The notes below the pieces were generated by a model. The model did not search any database, was not told where the DNA came from, and saw nothing but the letters and a program-made list of their open reading frames with translations. The translations under genes were made by a program, and so were the position numbers. From Symbiodinium natans (taxonomy: Eukaryota > Sar > Dinophyceae > Suessiales > Symbiodiniaceae): DNA of 64,000 bases. Positions 54,786-63,613 of this stretch are shown here, piece after piece; within the stretch, counting starts at the first letter, position 1, and each line of letters starts with the position of its first letter. The stretch lies in NCBI GenBank assembly GCA_905221605.1, contig CAJNDS010001724.1, forward strand, positions 573,416 through 637,415. The letters run 5' to 3'.

Positions 54786-57700
54786 AGGAGAAGAGAGAGA
54801 GAGGAGAGAGAAGTGAGCTGACGCAGTTCTTCCGGAGTGCGAGCACGCCAATGAACTTGGTAACCTTCCACTACAGGCCGTGCTGCCGGTTAAATGCTAA
54901 GCTGCTAAAACCTAAGCCTAGACTCGCCTGAACCCTCAACGAGTGTCTGCTAGGCAGTTGGCAAAAACAAGACCCTAAACTTGAGGCGATCCCTCAACAT
55001 ATATACTCCAGTGTAGTCACGGGTTTCGGTTGTGAGGCCTCTACAATACGGGAAAAACGGAACAGTTCCCTTTGGACTACTCTAGGTAAGCTGCAAATCT
55101 GCATGTCAGCTGAGGTCCACGCACTCTCGCCGAATGGTCTCTAACTCGGCATGAGGTTTCTTGATGTCCATTGTTGCTTTCGGTGTCGCAGGCCCCTGAT
55201 TCCTCCAGCTCTTGTCAAGTTTCGAGACTACCCGGCAGAGCAGTCAAGTTAAAATTGCCTTCCAGAGCTTAGAACAAGTGGTTGCAGCAAACCCGATCAC
55301 CAGCATGCTGGCAGCTGAAAGCAAAGCTGCGGTCAAGTTGAGAACAGTTGATGAAGAGAGTGGAATGGCGGAATGACCGGAAGAGGCCAAAGAGAGCATG
55401 CGCATACATACATATGCACACAAACACACATACACATTTACATGTGCATGTACATACAGATATTCATATACATCCACGCGTACATAGAGTACATATACAC
55501 ACATACGCAGACATATAGATATGTCAGGAGAATACACAAATGTTTATAGGAAACCGTTTCAAATCAAGCAATCGCAGAGGCGTGGATTCACATACGTCGA
55601 AGCGCAAGGGCACCCCTGGTCCCCAGCTGCATCCACTACTATTTGCTTAAGAACGCCAAAGGAATAAAAGACAAAAACCCCTATATTACCCTTAATACGG
55701 AAGAATATTTTTTCGGGGTTCTTAAGCAATTCGTAGTCCAGGCGAGCAGGTGAGTCTGGTCCAGGCCCAGCGATTGCTTTAGGATTGCTTGCCAGTTTTA
55801 GGGCTCAGGGTTCAGGTTTTGGGGTTCAGGGTTTGATGCTCTGAGTCTGGGTGCAATAAGGTTTAGGCTTGAAGGTTTCATGGTGTTTGTTGTCTGGGGT
55901 GCTTTGGGATGAGGAGACTTTCGGCTTGCCAAGACTTTGCATCTGGGAAGCTGGGAAGCTTGAAGGGTTTAGGGTTTGGGGTTTAAGCTTTAGGGTTTAG
56001 GGTTAGGGGCACAGCAACTTAGTTCAGGAGCTGCTTGTCCAAGGGGGGGTGGGGTGTTGGGTTGCAAGTCCGAGGTTCACCCGCTGTGGAAAGTCTCCTG
56101 AAAATCAGGCGCCCCGTGAAGAAGCAACAGCTGCTTGTTGACCGTAAACCCTAAAGCCTAAGCCCTAAACCCTAAACCCTAAACCCCAAACCCTAAACCC
56201 TAAACCCTAAACGCAGGTTCGCATCTACACTGGCCGCTTGCACCAGATTCGGGTGCATTTGAGCCATGAAGGACTGCCCCTGGCCACCGGTAGGAAGATG
56301 GTGCGTGCGCAGACCACCCTAAACCCTAAACCCCTAAACCCTAAACCCCAAACCTAAACCCTAAACCGTTTGGCTCAGGGCATGGCTTCAAAAGTGGCCT
56401 TCGGCAAGGGTTGCTGTTATACAGAGTTAATGTAAAAACAACCACCTCTTGGTCCATTCTCTGCGTGTCCCCCGGCCTCCCCCCTGGTGGAGGTTCCCAG
56501 GCTCTTGTTCTGCCCTAAACCCTATACTTTGTAGCTGAGTAGGTAACCTTAAAGAACCTTTTTGGGCATAGAGAATCCTACTGCAATTGAAAGGTTAGCC
56601 TTTTTGCCCCCAGGGTACTCAGCAACTAGGTACAAACCCGACAAACCCCGCAAGTCCTAAACATAGAATCCATCAAGGGGTAATTTAGGGTCTATAAGGA
56701 CTCTAGAAGGTGCATATTACAAGGGTTGTAAAGGGGTTCTATGGGGGCAATAAGATTATGGTTTCTTCTAGGGGTCCCTCCCCCTAAATCCTAAACCCTA
56801 AACCCCAGGACATCCCCTCGTGGGCGACCCGACCTACGGCGGAAGCGAACCCGCTTGGTCGCGGCTTGGCACGTCTATACCCTAGCCCCCTTGGGAGTCA
56901 TTTTTTTCGGTTCTAAGGAGGGTGTAGCATAGTAGAAGCCAAAAAAGTTGGAAACTCAACAGCCTCAATCCCTCAGAGTATAGTATAGGGAATCCCAGCA
57001 CGATTTCTGCTTAAAAAGGTTTCCAGCTCTTTGGGGTTTGCTGAAATGCTTGTTCCGGGAATTTCGGGTTTTTAAAGGATTGGTTTAGGGTCGTTGCTGC
57101 GGCTTCGAACCTCGGATGTTGGGTCAGCTTCACGCAAGGAGCCGGATGCCCAAATGGATTTTGCGTTGAACACCTTTGCCGCGGCGGATCCCTAAATGAA
57201 ATCCCTAACTCCAGGGTTTAGAGGATTTTGGATTTCAGTCAGGGTTGAAAGGTGAAGTTTGCAGGGTTGTGGATTGAGCATATGTATGTATGTATATGTA
57301 TATATATATATGGGCTAATTCTATAGGGGCCCCTAAACCCTAAACCCTAAAAGCTAACTACAGGCTTAGGGCTTAGGCTTTGGAAAGCCCTGGGTGCCGA
57401 AATGCCAGGGCACCTCGGATGTTTCTCCACGCCGCCCGCGTAGCGCAGCGCTCAGAGAGAGTTCTTCCTTTGAAGCCCTAAACCCTGTTTAGGGTTTAGG
57501 GTTTAGGGTGTAGGGTTTAGGGTTTAGGGTTCCTAGTTCATCCCTTGAAACTTCTATAAACCCTAAATCTCTATAAACTTGTTAAGAACCTAGTCAACCC
57601 CTCTAAACTTCTATAAACACTAGTTACTCCCTATAAACTTCTATAAGCCCAAATTCAAGCCCGAACCCTAATAAGCCAAAGCTCCCATGTTCAGATCAGC

Positions 57701-58987
57701 TAGGCCGGCGGCCGTAAACCCTGAAGCCTAAACCCTAAGCCCTAAACCCTAAACCCTAAACCTTAAACCTTAAACCAAGATACGACACTTCACCCCCTGA
57801 GAATCCAAAAGCATGGCTGCCCATGGCCTAGCTCCCATCTCCACTTCCCATCATGGACTCGGGTCCCTCACATTGAGGGTTGAGAGATTTTAGGCTTTAC
57901 CTGAAGGCTCCTAACGTAATACCTTTTTTGGGTGTGAGTATACCAGACTGTGTAGCTGAGTGAGCACACTTTACACTTTTTGGGATACTCTACTTCCCTG
58001 TAGAACTGAAAGTGTACACTTTTTTTGGCTTATGAACTCAGCAACTAAGCAGATCCCCCCGATGACTAACCCCCAAACAGGATCTACACCGGAGCCTTCA
58101 GGCAGGTTTTGGCGGGGTATTGTACCTTATAGCTGCCTGGAACCCTTACAGAAGGCTTTTTGCAAGGTTGAGTGGGACTTACGCCCTGAACCCTAAGCCC
58201 TAAACCCTAAGCCCTAAGCCCTAAGCCCTAAACCCTAAACCCTAAACCCTAAACCAACAAAAAGCAAAACCCTAAACCCTAAACCCTAAACCCTAAACCC
58301 TCAACCCTAAACCCTAAACCCTAAACCCTAAACCCTAAACCCTAAACCCTAAACCCTAAACCCTAAACCCTAAACCCTATCCTTGTCAGGTCTTGCGCCC
58401 TTTTGAAGAGGCGCGTGACGTGCTCGCCAGACTGCTGAGTTTGGAGTCCAGGATCCGAGTGTAAGGGTAGTGACAGTTTTAGGGTTTAGAGTTTAGGGTT
58501 TCGGGTTTAGGGTTTAGGGTTTCTAGGGCTTAGTGTATAGGTTTGGTAGTTACATGGTCCCTGAATATGGTCCCTTACCTCTTTTAAAGGTTTCTGACGT
58601 CTGGGCCCTTAATTTGTATGAGGTATATAGGGGGGGGGGGGGGTTATAAGGGGCCCCCTTTTAAGGGCCCGTAAAAAGGAACCATGTAAACTACCCGGAC
58701 AACTACCCTAAGACAGAGGGTTTGGCTTCTTGGTGGGGCTTCACGTGCGGCTTCACCGTGGATCTCGAATATGGTCGTGTAACGGGGGATCTTCTGGGAT
58801 GATGCTTGTGATTGTTTCACATTTGTGTATTTGACACCGCATTCCACCGCATGTCCAAGCTGCGAGCGATGCAACCCTGCACCCCCAAGAAGCGCCTTCT
58901 TTTTTCGCAAGACCTGAGGCGGCTGGCGATTTCGAGGTGCATGTGCCCCTGCCGGAGGAACCTCTTGGGAGACTTATGGGTGTGTAG
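47573..58987 (+). CDS. RluA-family pseudouridine synthase gene (12 or more exons)
   Basis: Predicted to isomerise uridine to pseudouridine in rRNA or tRNA, probably in an organelle. Recognised exons: 47573-47608, 49495-49576, 50619-50700, 51387-51422, 51502-51561, 53061-53111, 53693-53772, 56217-56289, 56809-56857, 57409-57439, 58390-58458 and 58919-58987. Family motifs appear in order: KPPGWE, then the catalytic HRLDRDTSGA (split by an intron within the Thr codon; the Asp after R-L is the nucleophile), REVAK|EYLCLCDG, TGRLHQIRVHL, HPLVGDPTYGG, PRMFLHAAR and PLPEE before TAG. Phases agree at eight junctions. Exon 55209-55376 may also belong. The N-terminus upstream of 47573 is unassigned. Confidence 0.88.
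49229..49348. repeat. Foldback element, AGCTGAGTAGGT family, copy 2
   Basis: TTGCTGAGTAGGTAGCCGTTAACC and the inverse AGGTACTCAGCAACTAGG. The inner arms are TTAACCTTTTGG / GGTTAACCTTTTTTGG. Confidence 0.75.
49495..49576 (+). CDS. RluA-like exon before the catalytic loop
   Basis: After TTCTGCAG| it reads DWVEASFGSICPIAWCSGFQ, in the place of the family '...w....fg..pi.' helix before HRLD. It ends in phase 1 at C|GTTTAGGG, where the donor is the first unit of a TTTAGGG array. Confidence 0.65.
49577..50618 (+). other. Intron bounded by TTTAGGG and CCCTAAG
   Basis: Starts GTTTAGGGTTTAGGG (array 49577-49620) and ends in a CCCTAAA-rich tract (50165-50618) with the acceptor CCCTAAG|AG. The telomere-type repeats at the two ends are complementary. 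It contains a 'gggacc...ggttcat' foldback at 49909-50014. Splicing C|...|AG restores a Gln codon and keeps the frame. Confidence 0.6.
49909..50014. repeat. Foldback element, 'gggacc...ggttcat' family, best copy
   Basis: TACCTTGGGGACCAAATGAA and the inverse TTCATTTGGTCCCCACGGTA are arms of about 30 bases. The interior inverted pair is GGTTCATTTACC / GGTATATGACC. This is the type copy of the family. Confidence 0.85.
50619..50700 (+). CDS. RluA-like exon: catalytic HRLDRDT
   Basis: After completing Gln it reads PSFAVCRREAADGVASHGLL and then HRLDRDT. The family catalytic motif is HRLDxxTSG, with Asp the nucleophile. It ends in phase 2 at AC|GCGACC (GC donor). Joining 51387 gives DT-SGALIWA. Confidence 0.85.
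51387..51422 (+). CDS. RluA-like exon: SGALIWA
   Basis: After CCCCAAAG| the single G completes Thr. It then reads SGALIWASSYT, matching the family 'SGlll.Akt'. The donor is ACGAG|GTGGTA. The phase to the next exon does not fit simply, so this 3' edge is provisional. Confidence 0.8.
51502..51561 (+). CDS. RluA-like exon: REVAK
   Basis: After CCTTTCAG| it reads NCHVLVDISQSGNKLREVAK. The last residues match the family 'f..r.v.K.Yl'. The next exon supplies EYLCL. The donor here would be AAG|TG or A|GTG, a non-standard or ambiguous boundary. Confidence 0.65.
51708..51867. repeat. 'gggacc' foldback with a TTTAGGG array in its centre
   Basis: CCTTGGGGACGGCATGAACC on the left and CCCCAAGG on the right are the family ends. 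The centre, unlike in the other copies, is a TTTAGGG array (about 51775-51831). Confidence 0.8.
51868..52140 (-). pseudogene. Possible retroelement RNase H tail remnant
   Basis: The minus-strand open frame (70 codons) contains HSSDTNRMADALTQKH, which resembles the end of retrotransposon RNase H ('..n.aDaltK'). There is no catalytic residue context. A chance frame is quite possible. Confidence 0.2.
52349..52568. repeat. Three tandem copies of a 91-96 base unit
   Basis: The segment TTTCTAAACTGGAAGAAACC plus ACTTTAGCTATG recurs at about 52349, 52440 and 52537. The copies share flanking words (GGATGGGCGCGCACG / GGATGGACGTGCAC, TTTGTGAAGACC). Confidence 0.85.
53061..53111 (+). CDS. RluA-like exon: EYLCLCDG
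   Basis: After CCCTTGCAG| it reads EYLCLCDGRELGSASTG, matching the family 'K.Y.alv.G'. The donor is |GTTGAC in phase 0. The next exon also starts in phase 0. Confidence 0.75.
53693..53772 (+). CDS. RluA-like exon (linker, tentative)
   Basis: After AAAGTCAG| the phase-0 frame reads HHGRLAGSNASLSDAADSKS and ends GGRIY|GTAGGG, a donor that begins a TTTAGGG array. Its position fits the variable segment before TGR..HQIR. Another + frame is also open, so the identification relies on phase. Confidence 0.5.
54108..54152. repeat. (AC)n microsatellite
   Basis: ACACAC tract with a few interruptions. Confidence 0.9.
54735..54812. repeat. (AG)n microsatellite
   Basis: About 45 bases of perfect AG dinucleotides followed by degenerate AG/GGA. 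Confidence 0.95.
55209..55376 (+). CDS. Candidate exon, possibly of the RluA-like gene
   Basis: After TTCCTCCAG| the frame reads LLSSFETTRQSSQVKIAFQS and continues to ESKAAVKLRTVDEESGMAE and TGA. Composition is strongly protein-like. No motif. It sits in the RluA-like interval between 53772 and 56217, but the termination argues for another role. The minus strand is also open. Confidence 0.4.
   Translation, partial: LLSSFETTRQSSQVKIAFQSLEQVVAANPITSMLAAESKAAVKLRTVDEESGMAE
55636..55737. repeat. Foldback element, GCTTAAGAAC family, copy 3
   Basis: CTACTATTTGCTTAAGAACG and the inverse GGGTTCTTAAGCAATTCGTAG, 102 bases long. Interior AATACGGAAGAATATT is shared with copy 2 (AATAAGGAAGAATACT). Confidence 0.8.
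56217..56289 (+). CDS. RluA-like exon: TGRLHQIRVHL
   Basis: After AAACGCAG| it reads VRIYTGRLHQIRVHLSHEGL and then PLAT. TGRxHQIRVHL is the strongest signature of the family. The donor is G|GTAGGA in phase 1, and the following exon begins GA-CAT so that the joined codon is Gly. Confidence 0.9.
56531..56629. repeat. Foldback element, AGCTGAGTAGGT family, copy 3
   Basis: GTAGCTGAGTAGGTAACC and the inverse GGGTACTCAGCAACTAGG. The interior has AACCTTTTTGGGC / AGCCTTTTTGCCC. Confidence 0.75.
56809..56857 (+). CDS. RluA-like exon: HPLVGDPTYGG
   Basis: After AACCCCAG| it reads (G)HPLVGDPTYGGSEPA, the family 'GhPivGD..YG' segment. The donor is TG|GTCGCG in phase 2. Joining to 57409 gives Trp and then APRMFLHA. 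Confidence 0.88.
57091..57194 (+). CDS. Candidate exon within the RluA-like gene interval
   Basis: Open frame SLLRLRTSDVGSASRKEPDA and on to DFALNTFAAADP then TAA. The motif chain reads well without it (56857 joins 57409 in phase), so it may be a chance frame in the intron. Confidence 0.2.
57409..57439 (+). CDS. RluA-like exon: PRMFLHAAR
   Basis: A 31-base exon. After AATGCCAG| it encodes APRMFLHAAR, matching the family '(r)..LHa..l' motif near the C-terminus. The donor is CGC|GTAGCG in phase 0. Confidence 0.75.
57951..58049. repeat. Foldback element, AGCTGAGTAGGT family, copy 4
   Basis: GTAGCTGAGTGAGCACACTT and the inverse TGAACTCAGCAACTAAG. The inner arms are AGTGTACACTTTTT / ACTTTACACTTTTT. 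Confidence 0.7.
58186..58381. repeat. CCCTAAA array, longest in the window
   Basis: About 25 units, first CCCTAAG-rich and then uniform CCCTAAA, ending just before an RluA-like exon. Confidence 0.97.
58390..58458 (+). CDS. RluA-like exon near the C-terminus
   Basis: After CTTGTCAG| it reads VLRPFEEARDVLARLLSLES and then RIR, in phase 0 with its neighbours. The possible donor is CGA|GTGTAA. Helical. If not spliced it would end at TAA 58462-58464. Confidence 0.55.
58545..58695. repeat. Foldback element, 'GGTAGTTACATGGTCC' family, copy 2
   Basis: GGTAGTTACATGGTCCCTGA and the inverse AAGGAACCATGTAAACTACC. The interior has GGGCCCTTAATTTGTATGAG and a G-run. Confidence 0.75.
58919..58987 (+). CDS. 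RluA-like terminal exon: PLPEE
   Basis: After ACCTGAG| in phase 0 it reads AAGDFEVHVPLPEEPLGRLM and then GV and TAG. RluA proteins end with '..f.aPLP.e....'. The motif and phase support the call, though the upstream join to 58458 is uncertain. Confidence 0.6.
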   Translation, partial: AAGDFEVHVPLPEEPLGRLMGV

Positions 58988-60119
58988 AACCCTGGGCTTC
59001 CTGGGGTTTAGAAGTTGTGGTTGTGAACGCTCGACACACAGAAGCGAAAGTAGACCGAATCTCCAAAGGGGACCATATAGTTGATCCCTTCTACTCCAAC
59101 TTACACAGCTTAGCGCATTCTAACCCAACCCTCACCCACTCCCACGTCTTGGCTTACCTGTTGCACTGCCGCAGACGCGGGCTCCACGTGCAGGCTCTCA
59201 CGCTCGAATCACAGGCTTTAGTTCTTTAGCTTCTGTTTGGGGCTGCTAGGGTTCGCCAGTTTATGCTTCGACCTTTTCGGGAGCATGTGATGAAGTTGGC
59301 CTCAAGATTTCATTGCCCAAGCCACCCTGCCTTTAGTCATGAATGCCCTGATGTGCTATCCAGCGTTAGCAGTTAGCACTAGTCTCGCCAAGACTGTAGG
59401 TTTAGGGTTTGGGTTTAGGGTTTAGGGGTTTAGTTGCCTGCCCTGCACGTTTAAATGAGCGAGAGCCCACGGAAACGCCTCTGTATGAGCGACGAGCCTG
59501 CAAGCGAAAGCTGCTTGGCCGCACTGGGGCTCAGGGATTACCCCCCCCCCCCTTCTGGGTTGAGGAGGGTTTAGGGTTTAGGGTTTCGGGTTTCGGGTTT
59601 AGGGTTTAGGGCTCACCTAGGGTTGAGGCTTTCGGGTCACCAACCAAGGTCGGCAGTTGAGAAAGAGGTTTCTTACAGCCCGAACATGCGGTACTCCATA
59701 TTGGCCGAACGAATCTCCAATATCAACGTGCCCATCTTTCGCGGTCAACGTTGCAGGGCCATCCAAGCTGCGAAAGAATCCTAAACCAGGCCCTCAGCTA
59801 CATAAACCTCAACCCCTAACGTAAACCTCAACCCCGAACAAAGCCCAAGCCCTTGAACCTGAATACCCTAAACCCTAAACCATAATAAGCCTATATAGAC
59901 CCTCAACCCTAAGCCCAGTACGCGGGAGCCCAGGCCCCGCCACAGGCTTCGTCTTCTCCGCTGCTGCGCTGGAAACGCCACCGGCACGGGGTCGTCAGGG
60001 GCCAGCCGCAGGCGGAGTGGCTTTGAGGGCTGTGGGGTTGATCAGGGGGCTGGGAATGATGAGAATGAGGGCTTGTAGGGTTTAGCGTGCATACACCCGC
60101 AACCCCAAAGCCACTTTCT

Positions 60120-60154
<35 letters not shown>
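58988..60154. other. Region between the RluA-like gene and the DNA transposon
   Basis: Short arrays at 59400-59430 and 59570-59612 only. Coding-like + frames without motifs lie at 59080-59228, 59630-59789 (NMRYSILAERISNINVPIFR, ending TAA) and 59915-60029. The middle one is the most protein-like and is a candidate exon of unknown product. The stretch ends in a (TA)n tract. Confidence 0.35.
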
Positions 60155-60182
60155 GGTACCCCCCCCCCTGGAGAATCTACCT
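60155..60182 (+). repeat. Left terminal inverted repeat
   Basis: GGTACCCCCCCCCCTGGAGA followed by ATCTACCT. It is inverted with few mismatches at the right end. Confidence 0.7.
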
Positions 60183-60659
60183 CCAGAGGGTGGGGGTTTA
60201 ACATATCTATACTTTAATCTATTAGCTTGAGTTGTTTTTTCTTTTCAGCCAGAGGGTGGGGGTTTAACATATCTCTATTTTAATTTCTTAGCTTAAGTTA
60301 TCTTTTTCTTTTTTAAGTCACGGTCTTCGTCCTTATGTATGTGTAGGATATGATTTCCTATATCATTCTCCTATATGCTGAGAGTGCGGTGTAAGTTTTT
60401 TTTTAAGTGTGTGTCTTGTTTATAAGCAGTTGGGTTGCTTATAAGCACTGGGGTTGCTTATAAGCAGGATGGAGGGAGGGAGGGGGGGGGGGGGGTTGGG
60501 GGGGGTTTGGCCCCAGGACCTCTGAACCACCCCCCCCCCCCTGAAAGATCATCCAAGATGTCCTCATCTTACTCAGTAGAGCCCAAGACCTGTGAACATG
60601 AAAATGTTACTGAAGCATTTGGTTAAAGAGTGAGAAGTGTACGTGAACAAGTAGTTGCC

Positions 60660-62346
60660 ATGAAGCGCGTGGGAGCGGTATCGGGCCTCATCTCCTTGGA
60701 GAATGGTGTCTGCAAACTTGAATTGGTTCAGAGCTCCTTCACTCCAAGCACTTCCGCATCCACAGCTTCTATGCCTAATCCCTCGTCTCCTCCACCGGTC
60801 ATCTCTACCATAGTCGAGAAAATCAAGAGTGGCACCCTTGAGACACATCCCACGAAGCAAGACTTGACATTACGCCAAGTCCAATCACATGTGATCTATC
60901 TCCAGCACAAGTTCTCCCTAGCACCAGGAGCCCAGGGCGGCTGGAATCAGTTGGCAGAAGATGCACTTCGCGAGTGGTTGAGAACCAAAAAGCGTGGTGC
61001 AGCAGCGAAAGCCAGTTCGTCAAAGCAGGTGCTCGCCATCACAGATGAACCGGGGCGTGCGTCATCACCGGAGGCTACCACATCATCGTCGTCTACCGGC
61101 CCGGGCTTATCAACGCAGCCGCTCGCCATCGCAAACGAACCGTCACCACCCTCGGCTACCACACATGAGAACGCACCACATGATACGCCGCCGTCTCCTA
61201 CCGGCCAAGATTCCTCGTCGAGTTCTTCTTCGTCGTCCTCATCAGACACATCAAGCGAGCCCGACACCGTGAATTACATGGGCTGGGTAAGTGATTGGCA
61301 TGATTTGGCGCATCCGGCTCTTGATTGCGGACAAGATACTTCCAAAGTGGGATGGCAAGCGATGCCCCTCTTGCTCGAAAGGAACCTTGTCAAAGCTGTT
61401 CGTCGAAAAGCGAACCGGACTTCTCAAGCATCGATGCAGTAGGAAGACATGTCAGCTGCACATGAACCCCCATCATCTACATCCTCTTTTCACAGAAGGG
61501 CGCGGTGATCGGTCCAGGTCGCTACAGCTCCAGTCCGCACTTCTACTTCTCAAGCTACACAAGGTTCCTCAGAGCACCATCCACTTGTTGCTCGACGTCA
61601 ACCATAAGTGGATCGAGGACATGGAGTACAAGCTTTGTCGAATCCGAAAGGATTTCGTCGAGCAGAAGGAGAAGCACATCCAAATGGGGGACGGTAAAAC
61701 CTGGAAGGACGTGGAAGCCGACGAGGCTACGTTCGACAAGCGGGACATCTCTAAAGACGTGGAGTACAAGCACCTCATCAAGTCCCCAAAGGCCACAATG
61801 ATGTGGGAGCAATGGGCGAGTGTAGTCCAGCGAGGCTGTCCTGAGACGTTGACCTTGTGCAAGCTCACGCCCAAGATCACGGTAAAGCGTGCCCCGGGCC
61901 CGGGAGCAATCCGAAAGGTCGAGTGGAAGACCATGGGTGCCAAGCTTTTGTCCGGTCGCAAGATTATCTTGCATACTGACTCAGCCAAAAGCTACAAACT
62001 CAAGCTCGACGGGGTTCTTCATGATCGGGTGGTGCACTGCAAAAAGCAGGTCAAGGTCAATGGGAAGACGCGTTGGGTGCAGCCCCACTATGTCCGCATC
62101 GTCAAGCATAAGCTGCCCGGCACAAAGAACAAGACAATCACAGTGAAGTCCGGCACGCAGGTCATAGACCGGTGTTGGAGATTCCTAAAGGAACGTGTGC
62201 GTGTGAATCAGCACACGAAAGCCGGTAGCTCCTTGCTGAGAGCCAAGCTGCGAAGCGCCCAGTATGAATACTGGAATCGCAGTAAGGACTTGTGGCTGGC
62301 ATGCGGAGAGCTATGCTCCCATGTCATGAGAAAGTTCTTGTCGTAG
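60660..62346 (+). CDS. IS1595/ISXO2-type transposase (Merlin-like), two exons
   Basis: Start ATG 60660 (an in-frame TAA lies upstream at 60624). Exon 1, 60660-61286, gives 209 residues: a basic helical N-terminus, then a Ser/Thr/Pro linker with poly-Ser. The intron 61287-61335 (GTAAGT...ACAAG) is spliced in phase 0 to exon 2, 61336-62346 (336 residues). Exon 2 has a zinc ribbon (CPSC..HRCSRKTC) and the DDE core: D in VEADEATF (61720), D in LHTDSAKSY (61978) and an acidic residue in VIDRCWRFLKE (62167). Exons are joined because the two frames overlap and only splicing unites linker and catalytic parts. A frameshift is the alternative; so is an acceptor at 61347. The reading frame is otherwise intact, so it may be active. 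Confidence 0.8.
61287..61335 (+). other. 49-base GT-AG intron in the transposase gene
   Basis: It begins with the perfect donor GTAAGT after TGG and ends GCGGACAAG. Removing it joins NYMGW to ILPKWDGKRCPSC with no frame change (phase 0). TTCCAAAG| 12 bases further is an in-frame alternative acceptor. Confidence 0.65.
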
Positions 62347-62429
62347 GCTTCCTTCGCCCCACAGGATATGGCGTCTCGGTAGTCCATATTCTCTATCCAA
62401 TCCAGACCAACCGCGCTCGCAGGTAAAAT

Positions 62430-62625
62430 TCATGCGTCTGACATCGCAATAATTCGACCACACGCAACGCCATATATAAGATATGAAAATGGCATCTGAC
62501 ATGGCAATAGCTCAACCACACACACAACGCCATAAGACCCGAAAATGTAATTCTGGGAAGTTAATCTCGTGATCGTTCAACCATGTAATTCTGGGAAATT
62601 AATCTCGTGATCGTTCAACCATATA
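62430..62625. repeat. Subterminal duplications of the DNA transposon
   Basis: Two pairs of near-identical segments: TCTGACAT(C/G)GCAATA with CAACGCCATA (about 62433 and 62493), and TGTAATTCTGGGAA plus TTAATCTCGTGATCGTTCAA (about 62546 and 62585). Confidence 0.8.
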
Positions 62626-62645
62626 CGACGCGATAAAACCTTTAA

Positions 62646-62674
62646 AGGTAGATTCTTCTGGGGGGGGGGGTAGC
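62646..62674 (-). repeat. Right terminal inverted repeat
   Basis: Read on the minus strand it is GCTA, 11 C, AGAAGAATCTACCT. 12 of the last 14 bases match the left end. Confidence 0.7.
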
Positions 62675-62867
62675 ATATATATATATATATATATACATAT
62701 TTTTATTTTTATTTTTTTGGGGGGGGGTGGGGGAGGGGGGCTGTTTAGTTACATGGTTCCTTTTAGGGGCTTAGTTGGGAACAATTTTCGGGATGAGCGC
62801 GCCAGGATTTTGGGATTTAGCTGCTGAGGGAAGGGGTTTTGGGTTTAGGGTTGGGCTCAGCTTTAGT

Positions 62868-62987
62868 AATCCTTGGGGGTTACATGAGCCCTTAGAGAGT
62901 TTTTGGTTCATATGCCTTAATCAAAGGGATTGCAGTAGTACAGGGTTTATGACCCCATTTTAGGGGTCATGTGGTACCTAAGGATTG
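62868..62987. repeat. Foldback element, 'gggacc...ggttcat' family
   Basis: AATCCTTGGGGGTTACATGA and the inverse TCATGTGGTACCTAAGGATT. The interior is GGTTCATATGCC / TTTATGACCCC. Confidence 0.7.
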
Positions 62988-63613
62988 CTAAATATAAAGC
63001 TGGCCGCAACCCTTAACCCTAAACCCATTTTGAGGGTTCATTTGGTCCCCAAGGATTAGGATGTCTGGCTCAAAAGAAGGTTCCGCCGATCATGGGCGTA
63101 GAGATTGGCAGAGACAGCAGGCCGAAAGCAAAACCCCAAACCCTAAGTCCCTAAACCCCAAACCCTAAACCCTGAACGCTGAACCCTGAACCCCGAACCC
63201 TGAACCCTGAACCCCAACCCTAGACGCTAAACCTCAACAAGCACCACGACTCCAGCAGCCTGATGCCTCGCCCTCCCCGCCCAAATTCCACTAAAGTTGC
63301 CCCCCCTACATCCTAACACCCTAAAGCCCCACATCCCCCCCTCCACAAAACATAATGCTAATACTAGGAGTATGTATATTTTATATACATATATATATAT
63401 ATATTATTGCACACATATTTACATATAATCGCAAGCAAAATGGCAGCATAATTTAGACAAGCCATTACAGAGCGTGTGGAAAGTAAGCCCCGACCCCCCT
63501 TCGCGAACCCTATAAACCCTATAAACATAAGCCCTAAACCAGGAGGTGGTTTGGCGGTGCCTCCTTCGAAGGAGCAGCCGCGTGGTCGATCCTGGGAGGG
63601 GACAACAGGCCTT

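Larger units (their letters stand above)
60155..62674 (+). mobile_element. Merlin/IS1595-like DNA transposon
   Basis: A 2,520-bp element with imperfect terminal inverted repeats (60155-60182 and 62646-62674: GGTA/GCTA, a C-run, then GAGAATCTACCT versus AAGAATCTACCT). It encodes one spliced transposase. Both outer flanks are (TA)n microsatellite, so a target duplication cannot be told from the repeat. Internal tandem duplications near each end (about 60184-60315 and 62430-62625) may be transposase-binding repeats. Confidence 0.75.

Noticed and set aside
58815-58860. VFDTAFH-like peptide, the acetate kinase signature, in an open + frame
   Set aside because: Only seven residues agree. The following residues do not match the family, and a different frame of the same segment gives the RluA-like C-terminus in correct phase.
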